Source: Corynebacterium sp. (GTDB lineage: Bacteria > Actinomycetota > Actinomycetes > Mycobacteriales > Mycobacteriaceae). From it: DNA of 14,853 nucleotides. Where the stretch lies: assembly GCA_030450335.1 (NCBI GenBank), contig JAKDIS010000058.1, positions 1 to 14,853 on the forward strand. The letters run 5' to 3'. The notes below the pieces were generated by a model. It saw nothing but the letters and a program-made list of their open reading frames with translations. It had not been told where the DNA came from and did no database searches. This document shows, piece by piece, positions 6,149 to 14,243 of the stretch; the first letter of the stretch is position 1; the number at the start of each line of letters is the position of its first letter. Both the position numbers and the translations under genes were made by a program.

Positions 6149-7745
6149 AACCACGACTGGAACGACCCGCCCCATCCGCCGCGCGCTGATCAGCGTGTAC
6201 GACAAGTCCGGGCTGGAGGACCTCGCCACGGGTCTGCACCGTGCCGGGGTGGAGATCGTGTCGACCGGGTCCACCGCCGCGAAGATCGCGGACGCCGGGG
6301 TGCCCGTGGTGCGGGTCGAGGAGCTCACCGGGTTCCCGGAGTGTCTCGAGGGTAGGGTCAAGACGCTGCACCCGCGCGTGCACGCCGGCATCCTCGCCGA
6401 CACCCGTAAGGATGACCACCTGGCCCAGCTCAAGGACCTGGGTGTGGAGCCCTTCGACCTGGTCGTGGTGAACCTGTACCCGTTCACCGACACGGTGGCC
6501 TCGGGCGCGGACTTCGACGCGTGCGTGGAGCAGATCGACATCGGGGGCCCGTCGATGGTGCGTGCCGCGGCGAAGAACCACCCGTCCGTGGCCGTGGTCG
6601 TCGACCCGGCCGCCTACGGCGACGTGCTGTCGGCCGTGGAGGCCGGCGGGTTCACCCGCCAGGCCCGTACCCGGCTGGCCACCGAGGCGTTCCGGCACAC
6701 CGCGTCCTACGACGTGGCCGTGGCGTCCTGGATGACGGAGCAGGTCGAGAAGGACGCCGAGGACGAGCAGGACGCCCGCTTCCCGGAGTGGATCGGTCAG
6801 GTCAACGAGCGTGTGCACTCGCTGCGTTACGGGGAGAACCCGCACCAGGCCGCCGCGGTGTACACCGCACCGGGCCAGGAGGGTGGGCTCGCCAACGCCG
6901 AGCAGTTCCACGGCAAGGCCATGAGCTACAACAACTACACCGACGCCGACGCCGCCTGGCGTTCGGCCTGGGACCACGAGCGTCCCTGCGTGGCGATCAT
7001 CAAGCACGCGAACCCGTGCGGCATCGCCGTGGCAGACGACGTGGCCACCGCCCACCGCACGGCCCACGCCTGCGACCCGGTCTCGGCCTACGGCGGAGTC
7101 ATCGCGGTGAACCGCCCGGTCTCCGTGGAGATGGCCAAGCAGGTCGCCGGGATCTTCACCGAGGTCATCGTGGCCCCCGGCTACGAGGACGGCGCCGTGG
7201 ACGTGCTGAGCCGCAAGAAGAACATCCGTATCCTGCAGACCACCCCGCCGGTGCGTGAGGGTGCGGTGGAGCACCGCGAGATCTCCGGCGGTGTGCTGGT
7301 GCAGGAGCGCGACCTCGTCGACGCCCGCGGCGACGACCCGGCGAACTGGACGCTGGCCGCCGGTGGGGCCGCGGACGCCGCGACCCTCGCCGAGCTGGAG
7401 TTCGCCTGGCGTGCGGTGCGCGCGGTGAAGTCCAACGCGATCCTGCTGGCCAAGGACGGTGCCACCGTGGGAGTGGGCATGGGCCAGGTCAACCGCGTGG
7501 ATTCGGCGAAGATCGCCGTGGACCGGGCGAACACCCTGGCGGGCGACGAGCGTCGCTCCGAGGGCTCTGTCGCCGCGTCCGACGCGTTCTTCCCCTTCGC
7601 CGACGGTTTCGAGACTCTGGCCGAGGCCGGGGTGCGTGCCGTGGTCCAGCCCGGTGGGTCGGTGCGTGACCAGGAGGTCATCGACGCCGCGGTCGCCGCA
7701 GGCGTGACGATGTACCTCACCGGGGAGCGCCACTTCGCGCACTGA
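6141..7745 (+). CDS. purH: Bifunctional AICAR transformylase / IMP cyclohydrolase
   Basis: Catalyses the last two steps of IMP synthesis. The 534-aa length is normal for the family. The N-terminal IMP cyclohydrolase (MGS-like) domain is marked by STGSTAAKI (41-49), [20 protein letters not shown] (61-80) and [14 protein letters not shown] (134-147). The C-terminal transformylase domain carries [11 protein letters not shown] (228-238), [15 protein letters not shown] (259-273), the catalytic Lys-His pair K288/H289 in [25 protein letters not shown] (312-325), and [10 protein letters not shown] (480-489). The family's typical C-terminal end, TGERHFAH, is present. The start ATG lies inside the end of purN, with AAAGG (6127-6131) 9 nt upstream, which suggests translational coupling. 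I saw no terminator directly after it. Confidence 0.97.
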   Translation: MTETTTGTTRPIRRALISVYDKSGLEDLATGLHRAGVEIVSTGSTAAKIADAGVPVVRVEELTGFPECLEGRVKTLHPRVHAGILADTRKDDHLAQLKDLGVEPFDLVVVNLYPFTDTVASGADFDACVEQIDIGGPSMVRAAAKNHPSVAVVVDPAAYGDVLSAVEAGGFTRQARTRLATEAFRHTASYDVAVASWMTEQVEKDAEDEQDARFPEWIGQVNERVHSLRYGENPHQAAAVYTAPGQEGGLANAEQFHGKAMSYNNYTDADAAWRSAWDHERPCVAIIKHANPCGIAVADDVATAHRTAHACDPVSAYGGVIAVNRPVSVEMAKQVAGIFTEVIVAPGYEDGAVDVLSRKKNIRILQTTPPVREGAVEHREISGGVLVQERDLVDARGDDPANWTLAAGGAADAATLAELEFAWRAVRAVKSNAILLAKDGATVGVGMGQVNRVDSAKIAVDRANTLAGDERRSEGSVAASDAFFPFADGFETLAEAGVRAVVQPGGSVRDQEVIDAAVAAGVTMYLTGERHFAH

Positions 7746-7777
7746 GTGAGTGCAGGGCGGTTCCGCGGTTACGGGGC

Positions 7778-7811
7778 TACGATGAGGGTCCATCCTCGAG
7801 AGGACCCCACC
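7778..7811 (+). promoter_or_regulatory. Candidate -10 and hairpin-embedded ribosome binding site of the reductase gene
   Basis: TACGAT (7778-7783) fits the TAnnnT -10 pattern; no clear -35 is seen. The Shine-Dalgarno GAGAGGA (7798-7804) is 7 nt before ATG 7812 and settles the start, against the upstream in-frame GTG at 7746. The site lies in the palindrome TCCTCGAGAGGA (7793-7804), and GGGTCC (7786-7791) can pair with GGACCC (7802-7807), so the ribosome site may be partly hidden. Confidence 0.4.
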
Positions 7812-8387
7812 ATGAGCCGCAGGACCACCGCCCACCTCTTCCATTCCCTCGACGGTGTCGTCGAGGACCCCCACCTCTGGCAGTTCGACGCCTTCGGCCC
7901 GGAGGAGGGGGAGGCCATGGACGGCCTGCTCGCCCCGGTCACCGATGTGGTGATCGGGGCGACGTTGTGGCGGCAGTGGTCCGAGTACTGGCCCGGGGAG
8001 GTTGCCGGCGACGAGACGGACGGCTTCGGTGCCTGGGTGAACCCGGTGCGCAAGCACGTCGTCTCCTCGACGTTGGGGGACGAGCACCCCGACGGGCTCC
8101 CGTGGAACAGCACGTTGATCACCGGCGACCCCGTCGACTACCTCCAGGACCTCCGGGACTCCGAAGGCGGCGGCATCGCAGTGCTCGGCGGGATCACCAC
8201 GGTACGCACGTTGTTCCTCGCTGGCGTCATCGACGAACTCACGCTCACGACCCACCCCGTCCTCGCGGGGACGGGTCGCCATCTCTTCGACGCGGAGATG
8301 CCCGTCACCCGGCTACGTCTGCTGGACGCCACGAAGACTTCCGTGGGCAACGCCGTGTTGACCTACGGGCTGCGACAGGGTGACTGA
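7812..8387 (+). CDS. RibD C-terminal / dihydrofolate reductase-fold family protein
   Basis: A 191-aa protein of the RibD_C (DHFR-like) superfamily, predicted to be an NAD(P)H-dependent reductase; the substrate is unknown. Visible features are the N-terminal strand with HSLDGVVED (11-19), TDVVIGATLWRQW (44-56), and the nucleotide-binding and C-terminal motif IAVLGGITTVRTLFLAGVID (122-141), followed by ELTLTTHPVLAGTGRHLF (142-159). The family has many stand-alone members of uncertain function, so it should not be called a folate or riboflavin enzyme. It starts 66 bp after purH with its own good ribosome site, and its 3' end converges on the TetR gene with only 14 bp between the stop codons. Confidence 0.85.
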   Translation: MSRRTTAHLFHSLDGVVEDPHLWQFDAFGPEEGEAMDGLLAPVTDVVIGATLWRQWSEYWPGEVAGDETDGFGAWVNPVRKHVVSSTLGDEHPDGLPWNSTLITGDPVDYLQDLRDSEGGGIAVLGGITTVRTLFLAGVIDELTLTTHPVLAGTGRHLFDAEMPVTRLRLLDATKTSVGNAVLTYGLRQGD

Positions 8388-8405
8388 CACGAGCGCTCAG
8401 GTCAG
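8384..8405. terminator. Dyad overlapping both stop codons of convergent genes
   Basis: CTGAC (8384-8388) and GTCAG (8401-8405) flank the perfect palindrome GAGCGCTC (8391-8398), with two 2-nt mismatched steps. The element spans the stop of the reductase gene and the stop of the TetR gene. It has no T run of canonical length, so its strength as a terminator is doubtful, but it is the only dyad in the 14-bp gap. Confidence 0.35.
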
Positions 8406-9010
8406 TTGTTTCGCGCCAGCCCGGCGTCGAGGATTGACGACCACCTGTCGACGGTCCGGCGCCGCTGATCCGAGTTGTCGACCAGGACCGCGCCCAGGCC
8501 GAGGCCGCGCGCCAGGTCGACCGTCATGCGCAGGAGCTCGCGGGTCGGGGGGTCGAGAAGGTCGGCGTCCAGTGCGATGGCCATGAGTTGCTGGACCTCA
8601 CGTGCATACCGGCTATCGACCGACACGATCAGTTCGCGCAGGTCACCCTCTGATCCGGCTGCTGCGGACCACACGTGCAGGGCGGCGCGGAACGAATCGC
8701 TGGTGAAGGAGTCGAAAACGAGTTCCATCACCTCGACGGTCGGTGAACCGCCAGGGGGCGTCCCGAGATCGGCGACGGCCCGGCGAAGTTGATGGGTGAG
8801 CCTGGAGTAGAACTCCGCCACCGTTTCCTCGATCAGCACGTCGCGGGTCGGGAAGTGTCGCTGGGCGGCGCCGCGGGAGACGCCGGCCCCGACAGCCACC
8901 GCACTGACAGTCGTGTCGGCGGCCCCGTGGTGGGACAGCGTCGAGATTGCGGAGTCGAGGAGTTTTCGGCGTGTCTCCCGGCTCCGGGCCTGTTGTGGGG
9001 TGTGCGACAT
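8402..9010 (-). CDS. TetR/AcrR-family regulator, probably of the adjacent leucine/acyl-CoA operon (BkaR-like)
   Basis: A 202-aa TetR-family regulator. The N-terminal DNA-binding domain reads SRETRRKLLDSAISTLSHHG (10-29), then the helix-turn-helix TVSAVAVGAGVSRGAAQRHF (34-53), then the typical PTRDVLIEETVAEF. The C-terminal part is helical and would bind a ligand not identifiable from sequence. ATG 9010 is chosen over an upstream in-frame ATG (9106) because GGAGG lies 4 nt before it and the family pattern starts right after. The gene is divergent from the carboxylase operon, as M. tuberculosis Rv2506 (BkaR, a repressor of branched-chain keto-acid catabolism) lies near accD1-accA1. Control of the operon and itself is inferred from this. 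It does not resemble AmtR beyond the general fold. Confidence 0.88.
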   Translation of the reverse strand: MSHTPQQARSRETRRKLLDSAISTLSHHGAADTTVSAVAVGAGVSRGAAQRHFPTRDVLIEETVAEFYSRLTHQLRRAVADLGTPPGGSPTVEVMELVFDSFTSDSFRAALHVWSAAAGSEGDLRELIVSVDSRYAREVQQLMAIALDADLLDPPTRELLRMTVDLARGLGLGAVLVDNSDQRRRTVDRWSSILDAGLARNN

Positions 9011-9052
9011 GTCGCCTCCGTTGGTCCATCCACGTCTGGGGTGTTGCTGGAC

Positions 9053-9079
9053 AGGGTAGCAGTGTGGCGTGGTGGACAA
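9053..9079 (-). promoter_or_regulatory. Weak candidate promoter of the TetR gene
   Basis: On the minus strand, TTGTCC (plus 9074-9079) and TACCCT (plus 9053-9058) are 15 bp apart, shorter than the ideal 17. They lie about 45-70 bp upstream of the start at 9010. Pattern-based only. Confidence 0.2.
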
Positions 9080-9101
9080 GTGCGGAGGAACGCAGAAACA
9101 C

Positions 9102-9141
9102 ATCATTGATGATTCGCTATCCCTGGCTCTACCTGGGGATA
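9102..9141. promoter_or_regulatory. Adjacent dyads ATCAT-TG-ATGAT and TATCCC-N12-GGGATA
   Basis: Two perfect inverted repeats lie side by side in the middle of the divergent region: ATCAT (9102-9106) / ATGAT (9109-9113), and TATCCC (9118-9123) / GGGATA (9136-9141). Either could be an operator for the divergently encoded TetR protein acting on both promoters. The assignment is inferred from position and symmetry. Confidence 0.35.
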
Positions 9142-9188
9142 CATAGCCGGTGGGGGCGTGGTCCTTGAAATGAATCGTCGGTGATCTC

Positions 9189-9217
9189 TTTACTTTGTGT
9201 GCTGCATCACATACTGT
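9189..9217 (+). promoter_or_regulatory. Candidate promoter of the acyl-CoA carboxylase operon
   Basis: TTTACT (9189-9194) and TACTGT (9212-9217) are 17 bp apart, about 70-100 bp upstream of the first gene. An alternative is TTGAAA (9165-9170) with TTTACT (9189-9194) at 18 bp. Neither is close to consensus, so the assignment is tentative. Confidence 0.3.
9196..9211. promoter_or_regulatory. GlxR (CRP-family) operator-like site
   Basis: TGTGTGCTGCATCACA matches 10 of the 12 defined positions of the corynebacterial GlxR consensus TGTGANNTANNTCACA (differences at positions 5 and 9). It falls within the 17-bp spacer of the candidate promoter, a position where binding would be expected to repress. 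GlxR is the cAMP-dependent global regulator of carbon metabolism in Corynebacterium. Occupancy is inferred. Confidence 0.5.
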
Positions 9218-9250
9218 CGTGCTTCAGAACCACATGCTGAGCATTGCAAA

Positions 9251-9266
9251 ACGGAAGTAGTTCCGT
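9251..9266. promoter_or_regulatory. Perfect palindrome ACGGAA-GTAG-TTCCGT before the operon
   Basis: A perfect 6+6 inverted repeat with a 4-bp centre, starting 35 bp before the start codon and ending 5 bp before the ribosome binding site. The size and symmetry suit a TetR-family operator in the early transcribed region; as RNA it could also form a 6-bp hairpin with a GUAG loop. Confidence 0.45.
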
Positions 9267-9285
9267 GGTGCGAGGAGAGGACCAC

Positions 9286-10893
9286 ATGATGACGGCACCA
9301 ACCGGAGCACCCGACCGCGCCGAGCACACCGTTGACCTCCGTTCGATGGTCACCGATCTTGAAGAACGTCTTGCCCGGGTTCGGCGTGGTGGGGGAGAGA
9401 GGGCGAGGCAACGACACGTGGACCGGGGAAAGATGCTTCCCCGCGACCGTGTCGACTCCCTGCTGGACCCCGGCAGTCCTTTCCTGGAGATCGCACCGCT
9501 GGCAGCGGAGGACATGTATGACGGGAAGGTGCCGGGTGCCGGAATCGTCGCCGGGGTCGGACTCGTGGAAGGCCGGCTATGCCTCATCGCAGCGAACGAC
9601 GCGACCGTGTCAGGGGGTACCTACTACCCGGTGACGGTCAAGAAGCACCTACGTGCCCAGGAGATCGCGGAGGCGAACCGGCTTCCCTGCATCTACCTGG
9701 TCGACTCGGGCGGGGCGATGCTGCTCCAGCAGGACGAGGTCTTTCCGGACCGGGACCACTTCGGACGCATCTTCTACAACCAGGCCCGGATGTCCGCTGA
9801 CGGGATCCCCCAGCTGTCCGCTGTGATGGGGTCGTGCACTGCAGGTGGTGCCTACGTTCCGGCGATTTCCGATGAAGCGGTCATCGTCGACGGTCAGGGG
9901 ACGATCTTCCTCGCGGGCCCACCGCTGGTCAAGGCGGCGACAGGGGAGGACGTGAGTGCCGAGGACCTCGGCGGCGGTGCCATGCACTCCAGGATCTCCG
10001 GAGTCACCGACCATCTCGCCGCGGACGACGCGGACGCCATCCAACGAATCCGCGACATCGTCGCAACCCTTCCGCCGGACGCTCCCGCCGGAACGTCGGA
10101 CGAACGCGGCACCGCAACGTCCTGCCGGCCACAGACCGACCTCTACGACATTGTGCCGCCGGACCTCAAGACCCCCTACGACGCACGTCAGGTCATTGAA
10201 ATCCTGACGGACACGGGTTCCGTCCACGAGTTCAAGGCAGAGTACGACGACTCCGTGATCACCTGCTTCGCCAGGATCGAGGGGCACAGGGTCGGGATCA
10301 TCGCCAACAACGGCGTCATCTTCGGAGACGGGGCGGTGAAGGCGGCCCACTTCATCGAGCTGTGTGAACAACGGGGCACACCGCTGCTGTTCCTCCAGAA
10401 CACCACCGGGTTCATGGTCGGCAAAGACTATGAACAGGGAGGCATCGCCAAGAACGGCGCCAAGATGGTCACCGCCGTGGCGACGGCGAGCGTACCGAAG
10501 CTGACCGTGATCACGGGCGGAGGATTCGGAGCCGGGAACTACGCCATGTGCGGTCGCGCCTACTCACCCAGGTTCCTCTGGACGTGGCCGAACGCCAAGG
10601 TCTCGGTGATGGGCGGGGCCCAGGCCGCCATGACGTTGTCCACCGTGCGTGCCGCGAAACAGGAGCGCGAGGGACACACATGGTCTGAATCGGACCGTGC
10701 GGAGTTTGAGCAACCGATCCGGGACCTGTTCGACGAGAAGTCCAGCTGCTGGTACGGCACCGCCCGCCTCTGGGACGACGGCGTCATCGACCCCGCCGAC
10801 ACCCGGCGCATCCTGTCCATGGCCCTGGACGTCTGTGCACGGGTCCCACGTGATGACCAGGCCGGTTCCGGCTTCGGCGTATTCCGGATGTGA
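9286..10893 (+). CDS. accD1: Acyl-CoA carboxylase beta subunit (carboxyltransferase), probable 3-methylcrotonyl-CoA carboxylase
   Basis: The carboxyltransferase subunit moves CO2 from carboxybiotin to an acyl-CoA, most likely 3-methylcrotonyl-CoA in leucine breakdown. The 535-aa protein has both carboxyltransferase halves. N-terminal: [20 protein letters not shown] (109-128), [20 protein letters not shown] (139-158), [13 protein letters not shown] (181-193) and [20 protein letters not shown] (208-227), the last characteristic of methylcrotonyl-type beta subunits. C-terminal: [20 protein letters not shown] (341-360), [17 protein letters not shown] (375-391) and [20 protein letters not shown] (411-430). 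ATG 9286 is chosen because GAGGAGAGG (9272-9280) lies 5 nt upstream; ATG 9289 is equally in frame. Order and sequence match M. tuberculosis AccD1 (Rv2502c). Substrate is inferred from motif and context; geranyl-CoA is a less likely alternative. Confidence 0.92.
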   Translation: MMTAPTGAPDRAEHTVDLRSMVTDLEERLARVRRGGGERARQRHVDRGKMLPRDRVDSLLDPGSPFLEIAPLAAEDMYDGKVPGAGIVAGVGLVEGRLCLIAANDATVSGGTYYPVTVKKHLRAQEIAEANRLPCIYLVDSGGAMLLQQDEVFPDRDHFGRIFYNQARMSADGIPQLSAVMGSCTAGGAYVPAISDEAVIVDGQGTIFLAGPPLVKAATGEDVSAEDLGGGAMHSRISGVTDHLAADDADAIQRIRDIVATLPPDAPAGTSDERGTATSCRPQTDLYDIVPPDLKTPYDARQVIEILTDTGSVHEFKAEYDDSVITCFARIEGHRVGIIANNGVIFGDGAVKAAHFIELCEQRGTPLLFLQNTTGFMVGKDYEQGGIAKNGAKMVTAVATASVPKLTVITGGGFGAGNYAMCGRAYSPRFLWTWPNAKVSVMGGAQAAMTLSTVRAAKQEREGHTWSESDRAEFEQPIRDLFDEKSSCWYGTARLWDDGVIDPADTRRILSMALDVCARVPRDDQAGSGFGVFRM

Positions 10894-10902
10894 GGAAGCA
10901 GA

Positions 10903-13014
10903 ATGAACATGTTCGACACCGTCCTTGTCGCCAACCGGGGCGAGATCGCCTGCCGGGTCATACGCTCGGTCCAGGACGCGGGGCTACGCGCCGTCGCCGT
11001 CTACTCCGACGCCGACGCGGCCGCCCCGCACGTGGGTGCCGCGGACCTGGCCGTGCGGCTCGGCCCGGCCGCGGCCGCCGAGTCTTACCTCAACATCGAC
11101 CGGGTTCTCGCCGCCGTCGCCGCCTCCGGCGCCGGTGCCGTCCACCCCGGTTACGGGTTCCTGTCCGAGAACGCGGACTTCGCACGTGCCTGCGAGGACG
11201 CCGGCATCGTCTTCATCGGGCCGTCCGCCGAGGCCATCGAGGAAATGGGTGACAAGATCACCGCCAGGGCCACCGTCGAGTCCAGGGGAGTGCCGACCGT
11301 GCCCGGCATCTCGCGCCCCGGCCTCACCGACGAGCAGCTCGTCGACGGGGTGACCGGCGCCGACGGAGGCGACGGGGTGGAGTTCCCCGTACTCATCAAG
11401 CCCTCGGCCGGGGGCGGGGGCAAGGGCATGCACGTCGTGGAGGAGCCGGACGGACTACCGGGGGCCATCGCCACGGCACGTCGGGAGGCGGCGTCCACTT
11501 TCGGCGACGACACCCTGTTCATCGAGCACTACGTGGAGACTCCACGGCACATCGAGGTGCAGGTCATGGCGGACGCACACGGCAACGTGATCCACCTCGG
11601 CGAGAGGGAGTGTTCGCTGCAACGGCGCCACCAGAAGGTCATCGAGGAAGCGCCGTCGACGTTGCTCGACGCACAGACACGGACACGTATCGGCGAGGCG
11701 GCCTGCGACGCCGCCCGGGCGTGCGGCTACCGGGGTGCCGGAACCGTGGAGTTCATCGTCTCCGCCTCGAGGCCGGACACCTTCTTCTTCATGGAGATGA
11801 ACACCCGGCTGCAGGTGGAACACCCGGTCACGGAGCTGGTGACGGGCATCGACCTGGTGGACCTGCAGATCAAGGTTTCCCAGGGCGAGCACCTGCCCAT
11901 AACTCAGGAACAGGTGACGATGACCGGACATGCCGTGGAGGCCAGGGTGTACGCCGAGGACCCCGCCAACGGCTTCCTGCCCACCGGCGGGCTGATCACC
12001 TCCCTGCGTTGGCCCACCGGCCCCGGCGTACGCGTCGACGCAGGAGTCGTCGAAGGCCAGGAGGTCAGCCCGGACTACGACCCGATGCTCGCCAAGGTCA
12101 TCTCCCACGGTGCCGACCGGGACCAGGCGGTGCAGCGCCTCGACGAGGCTCTCGCACGGACTCTCATCGTGGGGCCCGGCACCAACATCGAGTTCAACCG
12201 GTACCTCCTCGAGGATCCGAAGGTTCGCACCGGGGAGCTCGACACCGGACTGCTCGACCGCATCGCAGACGACTTTGCGGAACGCCAGGCACCCGGGGAG
12301 GCCGTTCTGGTCGCCGCGCTCGCGCTGCGGGACTCGGCGAGGCAGGAGGAGGGTAGGTCTGGCCGGCACCGTGCCTGGGCACAAGCCGACGGCTGGAGGC
12401 TGGGTGGGGTACCGGCACCCTTCCGGACCAGACTCGCCGTGCCCGGTACCGGTCCCGTCGACGTCCGCCTGGACGTGGACGGCGACCGGGTGACCTGTAC
12501 GCAGACCCCGGTGGATCCGGAGCAGACCGCAGATGGGCCGGTGCAGGCCACACTCACCACCTACCCGGGTTCCGGGAAGGACGAGACGAACCGTGTGCTG
12601 ACCCCGCGAGGGGAGATCGCGCCGGGCCGTCGCTGGTTGAGCAGGAACCTGGCTGTCCCGCTGGACGCGGCGGGTGGGCGGTCGGTCGCCGTCTCCGGCA
12701 GTGAGGGGACCTGGGTTTTCGAACCCCTCGGCCTGTCCAGTTCCGCCGTGGACCTCCAAGGCGGGGAGGACGACGTCCTCAGCCCCATGCCCGGCACCGT
12801 CGTCGCCGTGCCCGTGCAGGACGGCGCGACGGTGACCGGGGGCCAACCGCTGATCGTGCTCGAGGCCATGAAGATGGAGCACTGCCTGACCGCAGCGCAT
12901 GACGGAACCGTGAGCCTCGGTTGCGCCGTGGGCGACAAGGTCGGCGCCGGCACGGTCCTGGCGACTGTGGCCGCCGTCGCCGACACCGAACCAGAACAAC
13001 CACACCACTCGTGA
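10903..13014 (+). CDS. accA1: Acyl-CoA carboxylase alpha subunit (biotin carboxylase + BCCP)
   Basis: A 703-aa biotinylated subunit that uses ATP and bicarbonate to charge its own biotin for the beta subunit. The biotin carboxylase part (about 1-450) begins VLVANRGEIACRVIRS (8-23), with HPGYGFLSENADFA (81-94), the ATP-grasp loop KPSAGGGGKGMHVV (166-179), HLGERECSLQRRHQKVIEEA (231-250) and EMNTRLQVEHPVTELVTGID (298-317). A less conserved linker follows, then the C-terminal BCCP domain with the biotinylation motif EAMKMEH; the modified lysine is K657 (codon 12871-12873). The start has AGGA 6 nt upstream, overlapping the end of the ribosome site with the stop of the beta gene (9-bp gap). It matches M. 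tuberculosis AccA1 (Rv2501c). No separate epsilon subunit gene is seen. Confidence 0.95.
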   Translation: MNMFDTVLVANRGEIACRVIRSVQDAGLRAVAVYSDADAAAPHVGAADLAVRLGPAAAAESYLNIDRVLAAVAASGAGAVHPGYGFLSENADFARACEDAGIVFIGPSAEAIEEMGDKITARATVESRGVPTVPGISRPGLTDEQLVDGVTGADGGDGVEFPVLIKPSAGGGGKGMHVVEEPDGLPGAIATARREAASTFGDDTLFIEHYVETPRHIEVQVMADAHGNVIHLGERECSLQRRHQKVIEEAPSTLLDAQTRTRIGEAACDAARACGYRGAGTVEFIVSASRPDTFFFMEMNTRLQVEHPVTELVTGIDLVDLQIKVSQGEHLPITQEQVTMTGHAVEARVYAEDPANGFLPTGGLITSLRWPTGPGVRVDAGVVEGQEVSPDYDPMLAKVISHGADRDQAVQRLDEALARTLIVGPGTNIEFNRYLLEDPKVRTGELDTGLLDRIADDFAERQAPGEAVLVAALALRDSARQEEGRSGRHRAWAQADGWRLGGVPAPFRTRLAVPGTGPVDVRLDVDGDRVTCTQTPVDPEQTADGPVQATLTTYPGSGKDETNRVLTPRGEIAPGRRWLSRNLAVPLDAAGGRSVAVSGSEGTWVFEPLGLSSSAVDLQGGEDDVLSPMPGTVVAVPVQDGATVTGGQPLIVLEAMKMEHCLTAAHDGTVSLGCAVGDKVGAGTVLATVAAVADTEPEQPHHS

Positions 13015-13025
13015 AAGGACGCACC

Positions 13026-14243
13026 ATGTCTCCTCAGTCTGTATCTTCCACACGTTCCTCCATCGCCGATGATGGACTCTCCACGGAACTCGCTGACCTG
13101 CGTCGCACGGTCGAGGAGTTCGCCAACGAGGTCGTCGACCCGAAGTCCGCCGACAACTACCGGAACCACACCTTCGACTACGACATCGTCGCCCAGATGG
13201 GGGACCTCGGACTCTTCGGCCTGCCGTTCTCCGAGGAGTACGGCGGCATGGGCGGCGACTACTTCGCGCTCGGAGTCGCCCTCGAGGAGCTGGCCCGCGT
13301 CGACCAGTCCGTGGCCATCACCCTTGAAGGCGGATGCTCTCTCGGAGCCATGCCGATCTACCGCTTCGGTGATGAGGCGCAGAAGGAGAGGTGGCTTCCC
13401 GACCTCGTCGCGGGCCGGGCACTCGCCGGATTCGGTCTCACCGAACCGGGTGCCGGATCGGATGCCGGCGGGACGGCGACCACCGCGAAACTCGACGACG
13501 GTCACTGGGTGGTCAACGGGTCGAAACAGTTCATCACCAATTCCGGGACTGACATCACCTCGCTGGTCACCACGACCGCGGTGACCGGCACCCGCGAGGA
13601 CGGGAGGAAGGAACTCTCGGCGATCATCGTGCCCACGGATACACCCGGGTTCACCGCGGAACCCGCCTACGACAAGGTTGGTTGGAACAGTTCGGACACC
13701 CACCCGCTGAGCTACGACGACGTCCGGGTCCCGGAAGCCAATCTTCTCGGCACCCGGGGCAGGGGATTCGCGCAGTTCCTCTCCATCCTCGCCGAGGGGC
13801 GGGTGGCGATCGCGGCACTGGCGACCGGCGTGGCCCAGGGATGCGTGGACGAGGCCGTGTCCTATGCGAGGCAGCGGACGTCCTTCGGCCGGCCGATCGC
13901 GGAGTACCAGGGGATTTCCTTCAAGATCGCCCGGATGGAGGCACGCGCCTGGTCCGCGAGGCAGGCGTGGAGGTCTGCGGCGAGGAAGATGCTCACCGGT
14001 GCCGACTTCAGCAGGGAGGCGTCCATCGCGAAGATGCTCTCCGCTGAGGCGGCGATGGACAATGCACGCGACGCGACACAGGTGTTCGGCGGTGCCGGCT
14101 ACATGAACGAGACCCGCGTGGCCCGTCACTACCGTGACTCCAAGATCCTCGAGATCGGTGAGGGCACCACGGAGGTCCAGCTCATGCTCATCGCCCGGTC
14201 GCTCGGCCTGGAGGGCCCGGAGAGCGGGAAGGGGAGGTCATGA
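13026..14243 (+). CDS. Acyl-CoA dehydrogenase (FadE19-like; probable isovaleryl-CoA dehydrogenase)
   Basis: A 405-aa FAD-dependent dehydrogenase introducing a 2,3-double bond into an acyl-CoA, passing electrons to ETF. Family motifs in order: GLPFSEEYGGMGGDYFALGV (65-84), FGLTEPGAGSDA (136-147; flavin/substrate loop), WVVNGSKQFITNSG (161-174), RQRTSFGRPIAEYQ (282-295), QVFGGAGYMNE (352-362) and the C-terminal IGEGTTEVQ (377-385), where E379 is the likely catalytic base. The helix-G position that carries the base in animal isovaleryl-CoA dehydrogenase appears to be G258. ATG 13026 has AAAGGA 6 nt upstream and lies 11 bp after accA1, so upstream in-frame starts inside accA1 are discarded. Context favours isovaleryl-CoA as substrate; isobutyryl- or 2-methylbutyryl-CoA remain possible. 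Confidence 0.92.
   Translation: MSPQSVSSTRSSIADDGLSTELADLRRTVEEFANEVVDPKSADNYRNHTFDYDIVAQMGDLGLFGLPFSEEYGGMGGDYFALGVALEELARVDQSVAITLEGGCSLGAMPIYRFGDEAQKERWLPDLVAGRALAGFGLTEPGAGSDAGGTATTAKLDDGHWVVNGSKQFITNSGTDITSLVTTTAVTGTREDGRKELSAIIVPTDTPGFTAEPAYDKVGWNSSDTHPLSYDDVRVPEANLLGTRGRGFAQFLSILAEGRVAIAALATGVAQGCVDEAVSYARQRTSFGRPIAEYQGISFKIARMEARAWSARQAWRSAARKMLTGADFSREASIAKMLSAEAAMDNARDATQVFGGAGYMNETRVARHYRDSKILEIGEGTTEVQLMLIARSLGLEGPESGKGRS

Noticed and set aside
6138..8282. Long minus-strand open frame (714 codons) opposite purH and the reductase gene
   Set aside because: It has low-complexity His/Arg/Gly/Val composition, no family motif, and lies opposite a complete, well-conserved purH. This is typical of antisense frames in high-GC DNA.
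8402..9010. TetR gene as amtR (nitrogen regulator)
   Set aside because: AmtR lies near purH in C. glutamicum as I recall, but the sequence here differs (no GRPRRSAPRR-type N-terminus; recognition helix SRGAAQRHF against RQASLYYHF). Its divergence from the carboxylase operon fits a BkaR-type regulator better.
9011..9106. Longer TetR protein starting at the minus-strand ATG at 9106
   Set aside because: The added 32 residues (start MMCFCVPPH) resemble no TetR N-terminus, and a good GGAGG site precedes ATG 9010.
12921..13025. Acyl-CoA dehydrogenase starting inside the carboxylase gene
   Set aside because: The added residues are an Arg/Gly-rich out-of-frame reading of the BCCP end; ATG 13026 has a good ribosome site and begins the normal protein.
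11455..14129. Two long minus-strand open frames (11455-13053 and 12561-14129) opposite the carboxylase alpha subunit and the dehydrogenase
   Set aside because: Both are opposite genes with complete catalytic motifs and carry no recognisable domain.
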